Below are positions 17,184 to 24,549 of a DNA stretch of 34,044 nt, in pieces; position 1 is the stretch's first letter, and each line of letters starts with the position of its first letter. Both the position numbers and the translations under genes were made by a program. The notes beneath the pieces were generated by a model. It made no database searches. It saw only the letters and a program-made list of their open reading frames with translations, and had not been told where the DNA came from. The stretch comes from [Clostridium] leptum DSM 753. GTDB taxonomy: Bacteria > Bacillota > Clostridia > Oscillospirales > Acutalibacteraceae. Location of the stretch: contig DS480335.1 in NCBI GenBank assembly GCA_000154345.1, forward strand, positions 1-34,044, written 5' to 3'.

Positions 17184-18125
17184 ATGGAAAAAGTACTTTT
17201 TGACACCGACATCGGCACCGACATTGACGACGCCCTCGCGTTAGCTTACCTGCTGTGCCAGCCTGAATGCGACCTGCTGGGCGTTACCACCGTATCTGGT
17301 GATGTGACCGCCCGGGCTAAGCTGGTGAGCGCCGTATGCAAAAGGGCGGGCAGAAATCTTCCCATTTATCCCGGGTGTTCTGACTGCATCGCCACGCCTC
17401 AAATCGAGCCTTACGTACCGCAGGATCAGATATTGTCCGATTTCGACCACGACACGGTGTTCCCCCAGGGCGAAGCCATTGAGTTTATGCGCAGAACCAT
17501 CCGGGAAAATCCCGGAGAGGTCACTCTTATCGCCGTAGGCCCTATGACCAATATCGCCTTGCTGTTTCTGACCGACCCGGAAATTCCCCATCTGTTAAAG
17601 CGGCTGTGCCTGATGTGCGGGCGGTTCGGCACCTTTGAGGAGGAAAAGCGGCCCCACGCCGACCTTCTGGCTTTTATCCCCAACCCCCGGACCCAAACCG
17701 TACTCCAGGGCTATACGGACATGAATTCCATTGTGGATCCCTACGCCACCAAAATCGTTTATGACGCTCCCGTCGCCCTGCACCGCAGCGTAGGCATGGA
17801 TATCACCCGGCAGGTCCGTCTCGACCCCCAGGTGTTCCGGGATACCTACCGCCATCCGGTGCTGGAACCAGTGAAGGCGATGGCGGAGCTGTGGTTCCGG
17901 GAATCCAACAACGTTTCCTTCCACGACCCTGTTCCCACCGCTTCCATCTTCATGCCGGATGGGATTCTTACCTACCGCAATGTGAATGTCACTGTAGAAA
18001 CCACCAGTCCCCGTCTGGCCGGCTTTGTGTTTTTCGGCGAGGCTTTGGACGGCAGGCATCAGGTTGCCGACACCATCAATCCTGATGGATTCCTCGCCCA
18101 TTTTCGTTCCGTCTTTGAGGCATAG
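17184..18125 (+). CDS. Nucleoside hydrolase (IUNH family)
   Basis: A 313-aa N-glycosidase of the inosine-uridine nucleoside hydrolase fold. The calcium and ribose-binding motif DTDIGTDIDDALAL is at residues 7-20, with the expected AVGPMTNIALL motif near 117-127, and HDPVPTASIF near the C terminus supplying the late active-site His-Asp. It would cleave N-ribosides to base plus ribose in the cytoplasm. The ATG at 17184 follows AAGGAG. It sits 112 bases after the rhamnosidase, so it could belong to the glycoside operon and act on an unusual N- or O-glycoside rather than on nucleosides. Family is confident; substrate is not. Confidence 0.9.
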   Translation: MEKVLFDTDIGTDIDDALALAYLLCQPECDLLGVTTVSGDVTARAKLVSAVCKRAGRNLPIYPGCSDCIATPQIEPYVPQDQILSDFDHDTVFPQGEAIEFMRRTIRENPGEVTLIAVGPMTNIALLFLTDPEIPHLLKRLCLMCGRFGTFEEEKRPHADLLAFIPNPRTQTVLQGYTDMNSIVDPYATKIVYDAPVALHRSVGMDITRQVRLDPQVFRDTYRHPVLEPVKAMAELWFRESNNVSFHDPVPTASIFMPDGILTYRNVNVTVETTSPRLAGFVFFGEALDGRHQVADTINPDGFLAHFRSVFEA

Positions 18126-18453
18126 CCCTCAAAAGAATTCCTATCGCCGGCTTTGTTTCCGTTCATCGGTCCTGCCCGCATAGGTACGCTGAGCAAAATT
18201 GGGGTTTCCTGGGCGCGTCACCTTTTTTCGCCAAGCTTCACAAGTGAATCCGCCCGCTTCCTTAGAACAGGGGTCGGGCGGACTGTTGTGTGTAAACAGC
18301 CACCTAAGCGGCTGACAGCCTTGAAAAATCGGCCGGTATTCTTTTTTCTCCGGCTTCCGGCTTTCTCAGCTTAGGTATAGCCAGGAACCGGTCCTTATGA
18401 TATAATGAAGCAGACGGGAATTCCCCCGGAGTAATCAAAAAAGGTGTGTGGTT
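18126..18453. other. Intergenic region before HAD phosphatase
   Basis: 328 bases. It contains a CCGCCCG/CGGGCGG inverted repeat (about 18249-18280) with a large loop and no T-tract, which could be a poor terminator, and the extended -10 promoter at 18398-18406. No gene is supported. Confidence 0.5.
18398..18406 (+). promoter_or_regulatory. Extended -10 promoter of the HAD phosphatase gene
   Basis: TG, one base, then a perfect TATAAT (18401-18406). There is no clear -35 box, which fits an extended -10 promoter about 48 bases before the ATG. Confidence 0.6.
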
Positions 18454-19272
18454 ATGCAATATCGGTTATTGGCGTTAGACCTGGATGGAACCCTGGTGAC
18501 CTCTCACGGCGGCATCACAGAAGCCGCGAAACAAGCTGTATGGTCCTATATCGACGCTGGCGGTGTAGTGGCTCTGGCCTCCGGCCGGCCTACCCGGGGC
18601 CTGTGGCCCGCCCAGGATCTGCGGCTGGCCCAAAAAGGCGGCTATTTGCTGTCCTATAACGGCGGAAAAATCGTAAACTGCAAAACCGGTGCGGCAATAT
18701 ATGAAAAAGATATCCCTCAGGACCTGGTGCCCGTCATTATCCGTATGATTCGGGACGCTGGCATGGAGGCCATCAGCTATCAGGATCAATACGTGCTGTT
18801 AGAGCATGTGGATCGGCTGTGGTTCGACCGGGAGGCGTCGGTGTGCCGGATGGAATATAAGGAGGTTCCCGACCTGGCGGCTTACGTCACCTTTCCAGTG
18901 GTGAAGCTGATGGCCTGTGGCGCACCGGAGCAGATCCTGGCGCTGGAGAAGCAGGCCCAGGAGGCCATTGGCAGCCGGGTGGATGTTTTCCGATCGGAGG
19001 ATTTTTATCTGGAATTTGTGGCAAAGGGCATAGACAAGGCCGCCACCCTGGAAGTCCTGCTCAAGCATCTTGGATTAACCCGGGACAGCCTGGCCGCCTT
19101 CGGGGACAGCTACAATGATATTCCTATGATAAAATACGCCGGATTCGGGGTTGCGATGGCCAATTCGATTCCAGAGGTGCTTCAGGCCGCAGACGCCGTG
19201 ACCAAAAGTAACGATGAAGACGGCGTAGCCCACGCGATTTACCGGTATCTTTTGGACCGGCCTGATTGTTAA
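18454..19272 (+). CDS. Cof-type HAD-superfamily phosphatase
   Basis: A 272-aa sugar-phosphate or cofactor phosphatase of the HAD IIB (Cof) subfamily. The nucleophile motif DLDGT has Asp9; motif II is ASGRP; the Lys of motif III falls in KGIDKAATLEVLLKHLG; motif IV is GDSYNDIPM. The substrate-recognition cap lies between about residues 85 and 190. The ATG at 18454 is about 8 bases after AAGGTG; a GTG at 18448 is too near. It has its own extended -10 promoter and is probably separate from the nucleoside hydrolase. Such enzymes are promiscuous, so the substrate cannot be read from sequence. Confidence 0.9.
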   Translation: MQYRLLALDLDGTLVTSHGGITEAAKQAVWSYIDAGGVVALASGRPTRGLWPAQDLRLAQKGGYLLSYNGGKIVNCKTGAAIYEKDIPQDLVPVIIRMIRDAGMEAISYQDQYVLLEHVDRLWFDREASVCRMEYKEVPDLAAYVTFPVVKLMACGAPEQILALEKQAQEAIGSRVDVFRSEDFYLEFVAKGIDKAATLEVLLKHLGLTRDSLAAFGDSYNDIPMIKYAGFGVAMANSIPEVLQAADAVTKSNDEDGVAHAIYRYLLDRPDC

Positions 19273-19283
19273 TAGTAAATTCA

Positions 19284-19323
19284 CACTAGACTAGTGACTT
19301 TTTCCCTTTCCGCGTGTTATAAT
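19284..19323 (+). promoter_or_regulatory. Extended -10 promoter with palindrome for the UbiB operon
   Basis: TGT followed by a perfect TATAAT (19318-19323). A 13-base palindrome CACTAG-A-CTAGTG (19284-19296) overlaps the expected -35 position, so it may be an operator. Confidence 0.55.
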
Positions 19324-19364
19324 AATCCTAGACGGAACGTATTATTAAAGGAGGTTCTTTCAAA

Positions 19365-19595
19365 ATGGATGGAAATAAAAAGGGTAAATTCGGAATCGCA
19401 TTGCTGGTGATCGGCGCTTTAGCCGGCCTGGCCTATTTTCTGGTCAAGATCACGAATCACCGCAAAATCGTATTCAGCTCCACACCCGTGATGGATGAAT
19501 ACGATTTCAGCGATTGTGACGGCTGCGAGGACGGCGACTGCGCCGCGTGCAGCGGCATCACCTTTGACGACGAGGATGCGGAGGATCAGAACTGA
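19365..19595 (+). CDS. Small single-pass membrane protein with Cys/Asp-rich tail
   Basis: A 76-aa protein with a lysine-rich N terminus (MDGNKKGKFG), one membrane helix (IALLVIGALAGLAYFLVKI, about 10-28) and an acidic tail containing CDGCEDGDCAAC, that is CxxC-x4-CxxC. The spacing suggests a metal or Fe-S site, or redox-active thiols. By the positive-inside rule the lysine-rich N terminus would be cytoplasmic, though the tail also begins with basic residues. AAAGGAGG precedes the ATG by about 10 bases. It is the first gene of a three-gene operon with the phasin-like protein (14 bases downstream) and the UbiB-like protein. I do not recognise a named family. Confidence 0.7.
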   Translation: MDGNKKGKFGIALLVIGALAGLAYFLVKITNHRKIVFSSTPVMDEYDFSDCDGCEDGDCAACSGITFDDEDAEDQN

Positions 19596-19609
19596 GGGGA
19601 GGAAACCCT

Positions 19610-19966
19610 ATGAGCTGCAGCAAGGAACTGAGACGCTTCTTTTTAGCCGGTATCGGCGCCATGGCCACGACGGCGGAAAAGTCCAAGGAAATCGTGGACG
19701 CTTTCGTCCGGAAGGGCGAACTTACCGTGGAACAAGGCAGGATCATCAACGAGGAACTAAAACGGGATGTGAAGAAAACGGTGAGCCAAGCGGAGGACAC
19801 GGTGAAAAGGCATGTGGAAATCGCTGTGGATTCCGACGCTCCCCTGGTCCGGAAAAGCCTTTTGGAGCAATTGGAGCAGATGAGCCCGGAGGAGCTGGAG
19901 CTTTTGCGGAGCAAGCTTGCCGAAATGGAGAAAAAGGATGACCCAGACGTCAAACCAAAATCATGA
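19610..19966 (+). CDS. Phasin-like coiled-coil protein
   Basis: A 118-aa helical, highly charged protein. The N-terminal RRFFLAGIGAMATTAEKSKEIVDAFVRKGELTVEQGR pattern resembles small proteins of the phasin / polyhydroxyalkanoate granule-associated type (PhaF-like) that often accompany UbiB genes in Clostridia. The rest is predicted coiled coil, ending LEQMSPEELELLRSKLAEMEKK. GGGGAGG lies just before the ATG. Its 3' end overlaps the ubiB-like gene by 29 bases, so translation is probably coupled. No polyhydroxyalkanoate genes are seen here, so a granule role is unlikely; a membrane or UbiB adaptor is possible. Confidence 0.65.
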   Translation: MSCSKELRRFFLAGIGAMATTAEKSKEIVDAFVRKGELTVEQGRIINEELKRDVKKTVSQAEDTVKRHVEIAVDSDAPLVRKSLLEQLEQMSPEELELLRSKLAEMEKKDDPDVKPKS

Positions 19967-21596
19967 GAACCGGAAAACGCCCCCTGTCTCTGTCAAAGAG
20001 GCAGGGGGTTCCGACAATGCCGCCATGGGCAGCCGTTTCCGGGAGCTGCTGGGCATTCTTCGCAGGCACGACCTGGTCCGAGGCCTGACCCCGGAAAAGC
20101 TGCGGGCGGTCCTGGAGGATATGGGGCCTACCTTTATTAAGCTTGGCCAGATCATGTCCATGCATCCGGATATCCTTCCCAAGGAATACTGCCAGGAGCT
20201 TTCCAAGCTGCGGGCGGATGTGAAGCCTTTGCCCTTTTCAGAGATCAAAGGGGTAATCGAGGAAGAATATAAGCTTCCCATCCAAGAGGTTTTTGCTCAG
20301 ATAGACGCAGAACCTCTTGGTTCTGCGTCTATCGCCCAGGTGCACAAGGCCTCTCTGCCCGACGGCAGACAGGTGGTGCTCAAGGTTCAGCGTCCGGGCA
20401 TCCAGCAGATCATGGCCAACGACATTCTGCTTTTGCGGAAAGCCGCGGGCCTTTTAAAGCTTTTGAGCGGCGGCGATCAGCCTGTGGATCTTGACATGGT
20501 TCTGACAGAAATGTGGGCGGTCGCTCAGGAGGAGATGAATTTCCTAAAGGAAGCTGGAAACCTGCTGGAATTTGAAGACCTGAACCATGAAATCGCATAT
20601 ATCGCCGCGCCCAAGCTGGAAAAGGAGCTTTCCACCGGGAAAATCCTGGTCATGGAATACATCGAAGGCATCCCTATTGACCAAATCCAGACTCTGGAGG
20701 CAATGGGCTACGACATGACAGAGATCGGGGAAAAGCTGGCGGACAATTACTGCAAGCAAATTTTCGACGACGCCTTTTTTCATGCCGATCCCCATCCGGG
20801 AAACATCTGGATTCGGGATGGTAAGATCGTCTGGCTGGACTTCGGCATGATGGGGCGGCTCACCGCCCGGGATAAGGGACTGTTCCGCCAGGCCATCGCG
20901 GCGCTGGCGAACCGGGATGTTTACGAGCTGAAAAACGTAATTTTAACCCTGGGCGTGGTCAAGGGCAAGGTCAACCATACCAGGCTGTATACCGATTTAG
21001 ACGATTTCGTTACCCGCTACGGGGATCTGAACCTCGGCAGCCTGAACATGGGGCAGCTGCTGGAGGAGCTGATGGATCTGGCGAAAACCAACGGTATTTC
21101 CCTGCCCGCCGGCCTGAGTATGCTGGGCCGGGGTGTTATGACCATCGAAGGGGTCATAACCGCCTGCTGTCCCCAGGTCAGCGTCATTCAAATTATCGTG
21201 AACCACCTGGCCGGCGGCATAAAGGATCAATTCAACGTGAGACAGGCCGGTATTTCCCTGTGGAAAGCCCTGCAGGGCTTTCTAAACAAGGGCGTCACCG
21301 TGCCGGCTCAGTTTTCCGACGTGCTGCGGATGGCCGCTAAGGGTCAAACTAAGCTGAATCTAGAAATCGTCGGCTCTGAGGAGCCGCTGCAAAAAATAGA
21401 CCGTATGGTGAACAAGCTAGCGCTGTGCATGATCACCGCAGGGCTGACGGTTGGCTCCAGCCTGCTGTGCTCCATTGAGCTGGAGCCTAAGTGGGGCGGA
21501 ATTCCCTGGCCCGCCGGGGTGGGCTACCTGCTTTCCCTGCTGTTCCTCGGCAAGCTTCTGTGGGACATGTACCGGAGAAAGCGGAAGCCAAAGTAA
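19938..21596 (+). CDS. UbiB/ABC1 (ADCK) family atypical kinase
   Basis: A 552-aa membrane-anchored protein of the UbiB/ABC1/Coq8 family. The family-specific KxGQ motif is at residues 68-71 (IKLGQ), the alanine-rich nucleotide loop AEPLGSASIAQVHKA at 124-138, the catalytic-loop HADPHPGN at 282-289 and the metal-binding DFG at 301-303. Two hydrophobic C-terminal segments (about 490-510 and 525-545) anchor it. In aerobes these proteins support quinone synthesis; in an anaerobe a lipid-related ATPase role is more likely. The ATG at 19938 has GGAG 7 bases upstream, inside the previous gene. Codons for the alanine-rich loop contain the striking inverted repeats at 20282-20333. Confidence 0.92.
   Translation: MTQTSNQNHENRKTPPVSVKEAGGSDNAAMGSRFRELLGILRRHDLVRGLTPEKLRAVLEDMGPTFIKLGQIMSMHPDILPKEYCQELSKLRADVKPLPFSEIKGVIEEEYKLPIQEVFAQIDAEPLGSASIAQVHKASLPDGRQVVLKVQRPGIQQIMANDILLLRKAAGLLKLLSGGDQPVDLDMVLTEMWAVAQEEMNFLKEAGNLLEFEDLNHEIAYIAAPKLEKELSTGKILVMEYIEGIPIDQIQTLEAMGYDMTEIGEKLADNYCKQIFDDAFFHADPHPGNIWIRDGKIVWLDFGMMGRLTARDKGLFRQAIAALANRDVYELKNVILTLGVVKGKVNHTRLYTDLDDFVTRYGDLNLGSLNMGQLLEELMDLAKTNGISLPAGLSMLGRGVMTIEGVITACCPQVSVIQIIVNHLAGGIKDQFNVRQAGISLWKALQGFLNKGVTVPAQFSDVLRMAAKGQTKLNLEIVGSEEPLQKIDRMVNKLALCMITAGLTVGSSLLCSIELEPKWGGIPWPAGVGYLLSLLFLGKLLWDMYRRKRKPK
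20282..20333. repeat. Two overlapping perfect inverted repeats inside ubiB
   Basis: Repeat A: CCAAGAGGTT (20282-20291) is the exact reverse complement of AACCTCTTGG (20311-20320). Repeat B: a 15-base arm GATAGACGCAGAACC (20300-20314) is the exact complement of 20319-20333, with a 4-base TCTT loop. The two share bases 20311-20320, so only one can form at a time. Both lie in codons for a conserved protein motif. There is no T-tract afterwards. Confidence 0.85.
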
Positions 21597-21757
21597 GCTG
21601 GCCCGCCGGAGTGCCGCCGCCATTCGCAGCAGTACCCGTCAGATTGACAGCCCCTCGGCCGCGAGGCGGAAGGCTTCTCAGCCGGCAGGCTGTCGGGATG
21701 GTATCCATACAGGGGCCAACCCCTCCATAGAACTTTAACCGCACTGTTACTCTTGCT

Positions 21758-21807
21758 AAAGACGCGCCTGCCGTAAAGACAGGCGCGTCTTTGATTTTCC
21801 TTTTTTC
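21758..21807 (+). terminator. Terminator of the UbiB operon
   Basis: A perfect 13-bp stem (AAAGACGCGCCTG 21758-21770 / CAGGCGCGTCTTT 21780-21792) followed by a T-rich tract with six consecutive T. Confidence 0.85.
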
Positions 21808-21864
21808 AGATATCACTTCAGCAAGGCTGCGAGCGCCCTAGAGCGGCGCCGTCCGCCTGACGGA

Positions 21865-21899
21865 AAAGGCCCGGGAAAAGATACCTTTCCCGGGCCTTT
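21865..21899 (-). terminator. Terminator hairpin, likely for hppA
   Basis: A perfect 14-bp stem (AAAGGCCCGGGAAA / TTTCCCGGGCCTTT) with a 7-base loop, between convergent genes and therefore usable in both directions; on the minus strand it ends in TTTTCC. Confidence 0.7.
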
Positions 21900-22025
21900 C
21901 TTATGCTTAAATGTAACCTGCAGGAGGTGCTCCAGCCTGCCGCGCCCGTCTCCCGCAGGCATCCAAAACCGTGGAACACGGAACAGCCGCGCGGGTAAGA
22001 AACAAGAGACGCTCTTTCAGCTTCT

Positions 22026-24128
22026 TTATTTAATCAGGCTGAAGGAAAGCACCACGCTGGCGAACACGATGGAAACCATGCTCAGCAGCTTGATCAGGAT
22101 GTTGATAGACGGGCCGGAGGTATCCTTGAAGGGATCGCCCACGGTATCGCCCACAACGGCGGCCTTATGGTTATCGGAGCCTTTTCCGCCATACTCGCCG
22201 CTTTCAATGTACTTCTTAGCGTTATCCCAGGCGCCGCCGGAGTTTGCCATCATAACGGCGAGAATAAATCCGGAGACTGTGGCGCCGGCCAGCATACCGG
22301 CAACGCCGTTTACGCCCAGGATCAGGCCCACGATGATGGGGGCGGCTACCGCCACGATAGCGGGAGCGATCATTTCCCTCTGGGCGGAACGAGTGCAGAT
22401 ATCCACGCAGGAAGCGTAATCAGGATCCGCTTCCCCGGTCATCAGTCCCTTGATCTCACGGAACTGGCGGCGGACCTCCACCACGATCTTCTGGGCGCAG
22501 CGGCCGACCGCATCCATGGTGAGGGCGGCGAACAGGAACGGCAGCACGCCGCCGATGAACAGGCCGATGAGTACGGGGGGATTGGTAATGGTCAGGTTAA
22601 AGTTGAAATCAGGCTTCAGCACCTGGATTTCCGCGATATAGGAAGCGATCAAGGCCAGGGCGGTGAGAGCGGCGGAGCCGATGGCAAAGCCCTTGCCGGT
22701 AGCGGCAGTGGTGTTGCCCAGGGAATCCAAAGCGTCGGTGCGCTTGCGGACCTCCTCGCCCATGTGGGCCATCTCCGCGATACCGCCGGCGTTATCGGCG
22801 ACCGGGCCGTAAGCGTCGGTGGCCAGGGTAATGCCCAGGGTAGCCAGCATACCGACGGCGGACAGGCCGACGCCGTAGAGGCCGTTATTATAGGAGTCGC
22901 TGCCGCCGGACAGAAAATAGCTGACCAAAACGGAAGCGCCGACAATGACTACAGGAAGCACGGTGGAAAGCATTCCCAGGGACAGGCCGCCGATGATGAC
23001 GGTAGCGGGGCCGGTGCTGGAGGTGCCCGCTAGCTTCTTGGTAGGCTTATAGGAATCGGAGGTGTAATATTCGGTGACCACACCGATGAGAATACCAGCC
23101 AGCAGGCCGGAAAGAATGGCGAAATAGAAGCCGATCTTTTCCGCGCCCAGGCCGAAGTAAATCAGCGGGAAAGCGGCCACAGCGATCAAAGCGGCGGAAA
23201 TCCAGGTTCCAAGCCGCAGAGATCCCAGAAGGTTTTTCTGAGAGGCGTTTTCCTTGGTGCGTACAAAGAAGGTGCCGATGATGGAAGCCAGAATGCCAAT
23301 AGCGGCCATGGACATGGGGATCACCACGCCCTTAAAGCCTAAGCCGGCGGCCACGGCCAGAGCGGCGGTGGAAATAATGGAGCCCACATAGGATTCGTAC
23401 AGGTCGGCGCCCATGCCGGCAACGTCGCCTACGTTGTCGCCTACGTTATCGGCGATAACGGCGGGGTTGCGGGGGTCGTCCTCGGGGATGCCGGCCTCGA
23501 CCTTACCAACCAGGTCGGCGCCTACGTCGGCGGCCTTAGTAAAGATGCCGCCGCCCACACGGGCAAACAGAGCCATAGAGGAAGCGCCCATACCAAAGGT
23601 AAGCATGGCGGAAGTAATCGCCTGCACCTGGGCGGCCTCGTTCTGCATCACGTCGACAGTGCTGTACCAGAACTTCAGGAAGAAATACCAGATAGAGATA
23701 TCCAGCAGGCCCAGGCCTACCACCACAAAGCCCATTACGCCGCCGGCGGAGAAAGCGATTCTCAGGCCCGCGTTCAGGCTTTTGCTGGCGCTGTTGGCGG
23801 TGCGGCCGTTGGCATAGGTCGCGATCTTCATGCCGATAAAGCCGGACAAGGCGGAGAAGAAGCCTCCGGTCAGGAACGCAACCGGCACAAAGGGGGTCAG
23901 GAACCCGGCGATGGCCAGGATCAGCAGGATAACGAACATAACCGCGAAGAAAATAGCCACGCCGGTATACTGGCGCTTCAGATAAGCGTTGGCGCCTTTC
24001 CGGACAGCGCCGGCGATTTTCTTCATCAGGTCGGTGCCCTCGTCAGCCTTCATAACTCTGCGGGAAAGGAAAAACGCGAACAGCAGAGCCACTACCGCGC
24101 CGACAGGAGCAAGGATGGACAGATCCAT
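22026..24128 (-). CDS. hppA: Membrane-bound ion-translocating pyrophosphatase
   Basis: A 700-aa integral membrane protein with about 16 membrane helices that couples pyrophosphate hydrolysis to H+ and/or Na+ pumping. Active-site motifs are intact: DVGADLVGKVEAGIPEDDPRN, DNVGDNVGDVAGMGADL and, near the C terminus, GDTVGDPFKDTSGPS. The segment GNTTAATGKG carries Ala where K+-independent enzymes have Lys, so this should be a K+-dependent enzyme, a group that includes Na+ pumps. The start ATG at 24128 follows AGGAGG, and TTGAAT-N17-TATAAT lies upstream. It is monocistronic. In anaerobes it conserves biosynthetic pyrophosphate energy. Confidence 0.97.
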   Translation of the reverse strand: MDLSILAPVGAVVALLFAFFLSRRVMKADEGTDLMKKIAGAVRKGANAYLKRQYTGVAIFFAVMFVILLILAIAGFLTPFVPVAFLTGGFFSALSGFIGMKIATYANGRTANSASKSLNAGLRIAFSAGGVMGFVVVGLGLLDISIWYFFLKFWYSTVDVMQNEAAQVQAITSAMLTFGMGASSMALFARVGGGIFTKAADVGADLVGKVEAGIPEDDPRNPAVIADNVGDNVGDVAGMGADLYESYVGSIISTAALAVAAGLGFKGVVIPMSMAAIGILASIIGTFFVRTKENASQKNLLGSLRLGTWISAALIAVAAFPLIYFGLGAEKIGFYFAILSGLLAGILIGVVTEYYTSDSYKPTKKLAGTSSTGPATVIIGGLSLGMLSTVLPVVIVGASVLVSYFLSGGSDSYNNGLYGVGLSAVGMLATLGITLATDAYGPVADNAGGIAEMAHMGEEVRKRTDALDSLGNTTAATGKGFAIGSAALTALALIASYIAEIQVLKPDFNFNLTITNPPVLIGLFIGGVLPFLFAALTMDAVGRCAQKIVVEVRRQFREIKGLMTGEADPDYASCVDICTRSAQREMIAPAIVAVAAPIIVGLILGVNGVAGMLAGATVSGFILAVMMANSGGAWDNAKKYIESGEYGGKGSDNHKAAVVGDTVGDPFKDTSGPSINILIKLLSMVSIVFASVVLSFSLIK

Positions 24129-24170
24129 TTCAATAACCTCCTATAAAATTGATAATAATACCTGATTGAA

Positions 24171-24199
24171 ATTATAGCAAATCATGGGATGAAATTCAA
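24171..24199 (-). promoter_or_regulatory. SigA-type promoter of hppA
   Basis: On the minus strand, TTGAAT (24199-24194), a 17-bp spacer and a perfect TATAAT (24176-24171), followed by a ~40-base leader. Confidence 0.8.
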
Positions 24200-24480
24200 C
24201 AACCTATGTAAAAACTAACAAAAGGTACAACTCTATTTGGAAAATATAAGCAATCTGCCTAAATATCTTTCTTTTTTCTAAGCACTATAAAGATATTCCG
24301 CTTTTCTTAAAGCCTCGTTATAAATGTATAAAATTTCTTTATTCTTCAACTTTTTTCTTTTTTAACCCCGTTTTTCTTTTCTCCCTTTTTGCCTTTGCAG
24401 CTGCTCTTTCCCCTTCTTTCCCTTTCCCGCGTTCTCTAATCCCGGTTCTCAATCCTGTACCGCCATTTTCCCCGCTTTAC

Positions 24481-24522
24481 GGAAAGAACGCCTCTCAAGA
24501 ATGAGAGGCGTTCTTTCCTTTT
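24481..24522 (-). terminator. Terminator after the GntR-ABC operon
   Basis: A perfect 16-bp stem (arms GGAAAGAACGCCTCTC and its complement) with loop AAGAAT, 31 bases after the permease stop codon. T-rich sequence follows on the plus strand; on the minus strand the TTCTTTCC arm supplies the T residues. Confidence 0.75.
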
Positions 24523-24549
24523 GATATGGGAATTTAGGTGTAAGCATTT

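Larger units (their letters stand above)
21597..22025. other. Intergenic region between convergent ubiB and hppA
   Basis: 429 bases with two terminator hairpins (21758-21792 and 21865-21899). The remainder, 21900-22025, is GC-rich with no recognised gene or RNA. Confidence 0.65.
24129..24549. other. Intergenic region hppA/ABC permease
   Basis: 421 bases. It holds the hppA promoter (24171-24199), then an AT-rich and strongly pyrimidine-biased stretch (about 24260-24470, plus strand rich in C and T), then a 16-bp terminator hairpin (24481-24518). No gene is supported. Confidence 0.6.

Noticed and set aside
22167..23033. 288-codon open frame opposite hppA
   Set aside because: Gly/His/Ala/Asp-rich low-complexity product antisense to a well-supported membrane protein gene.
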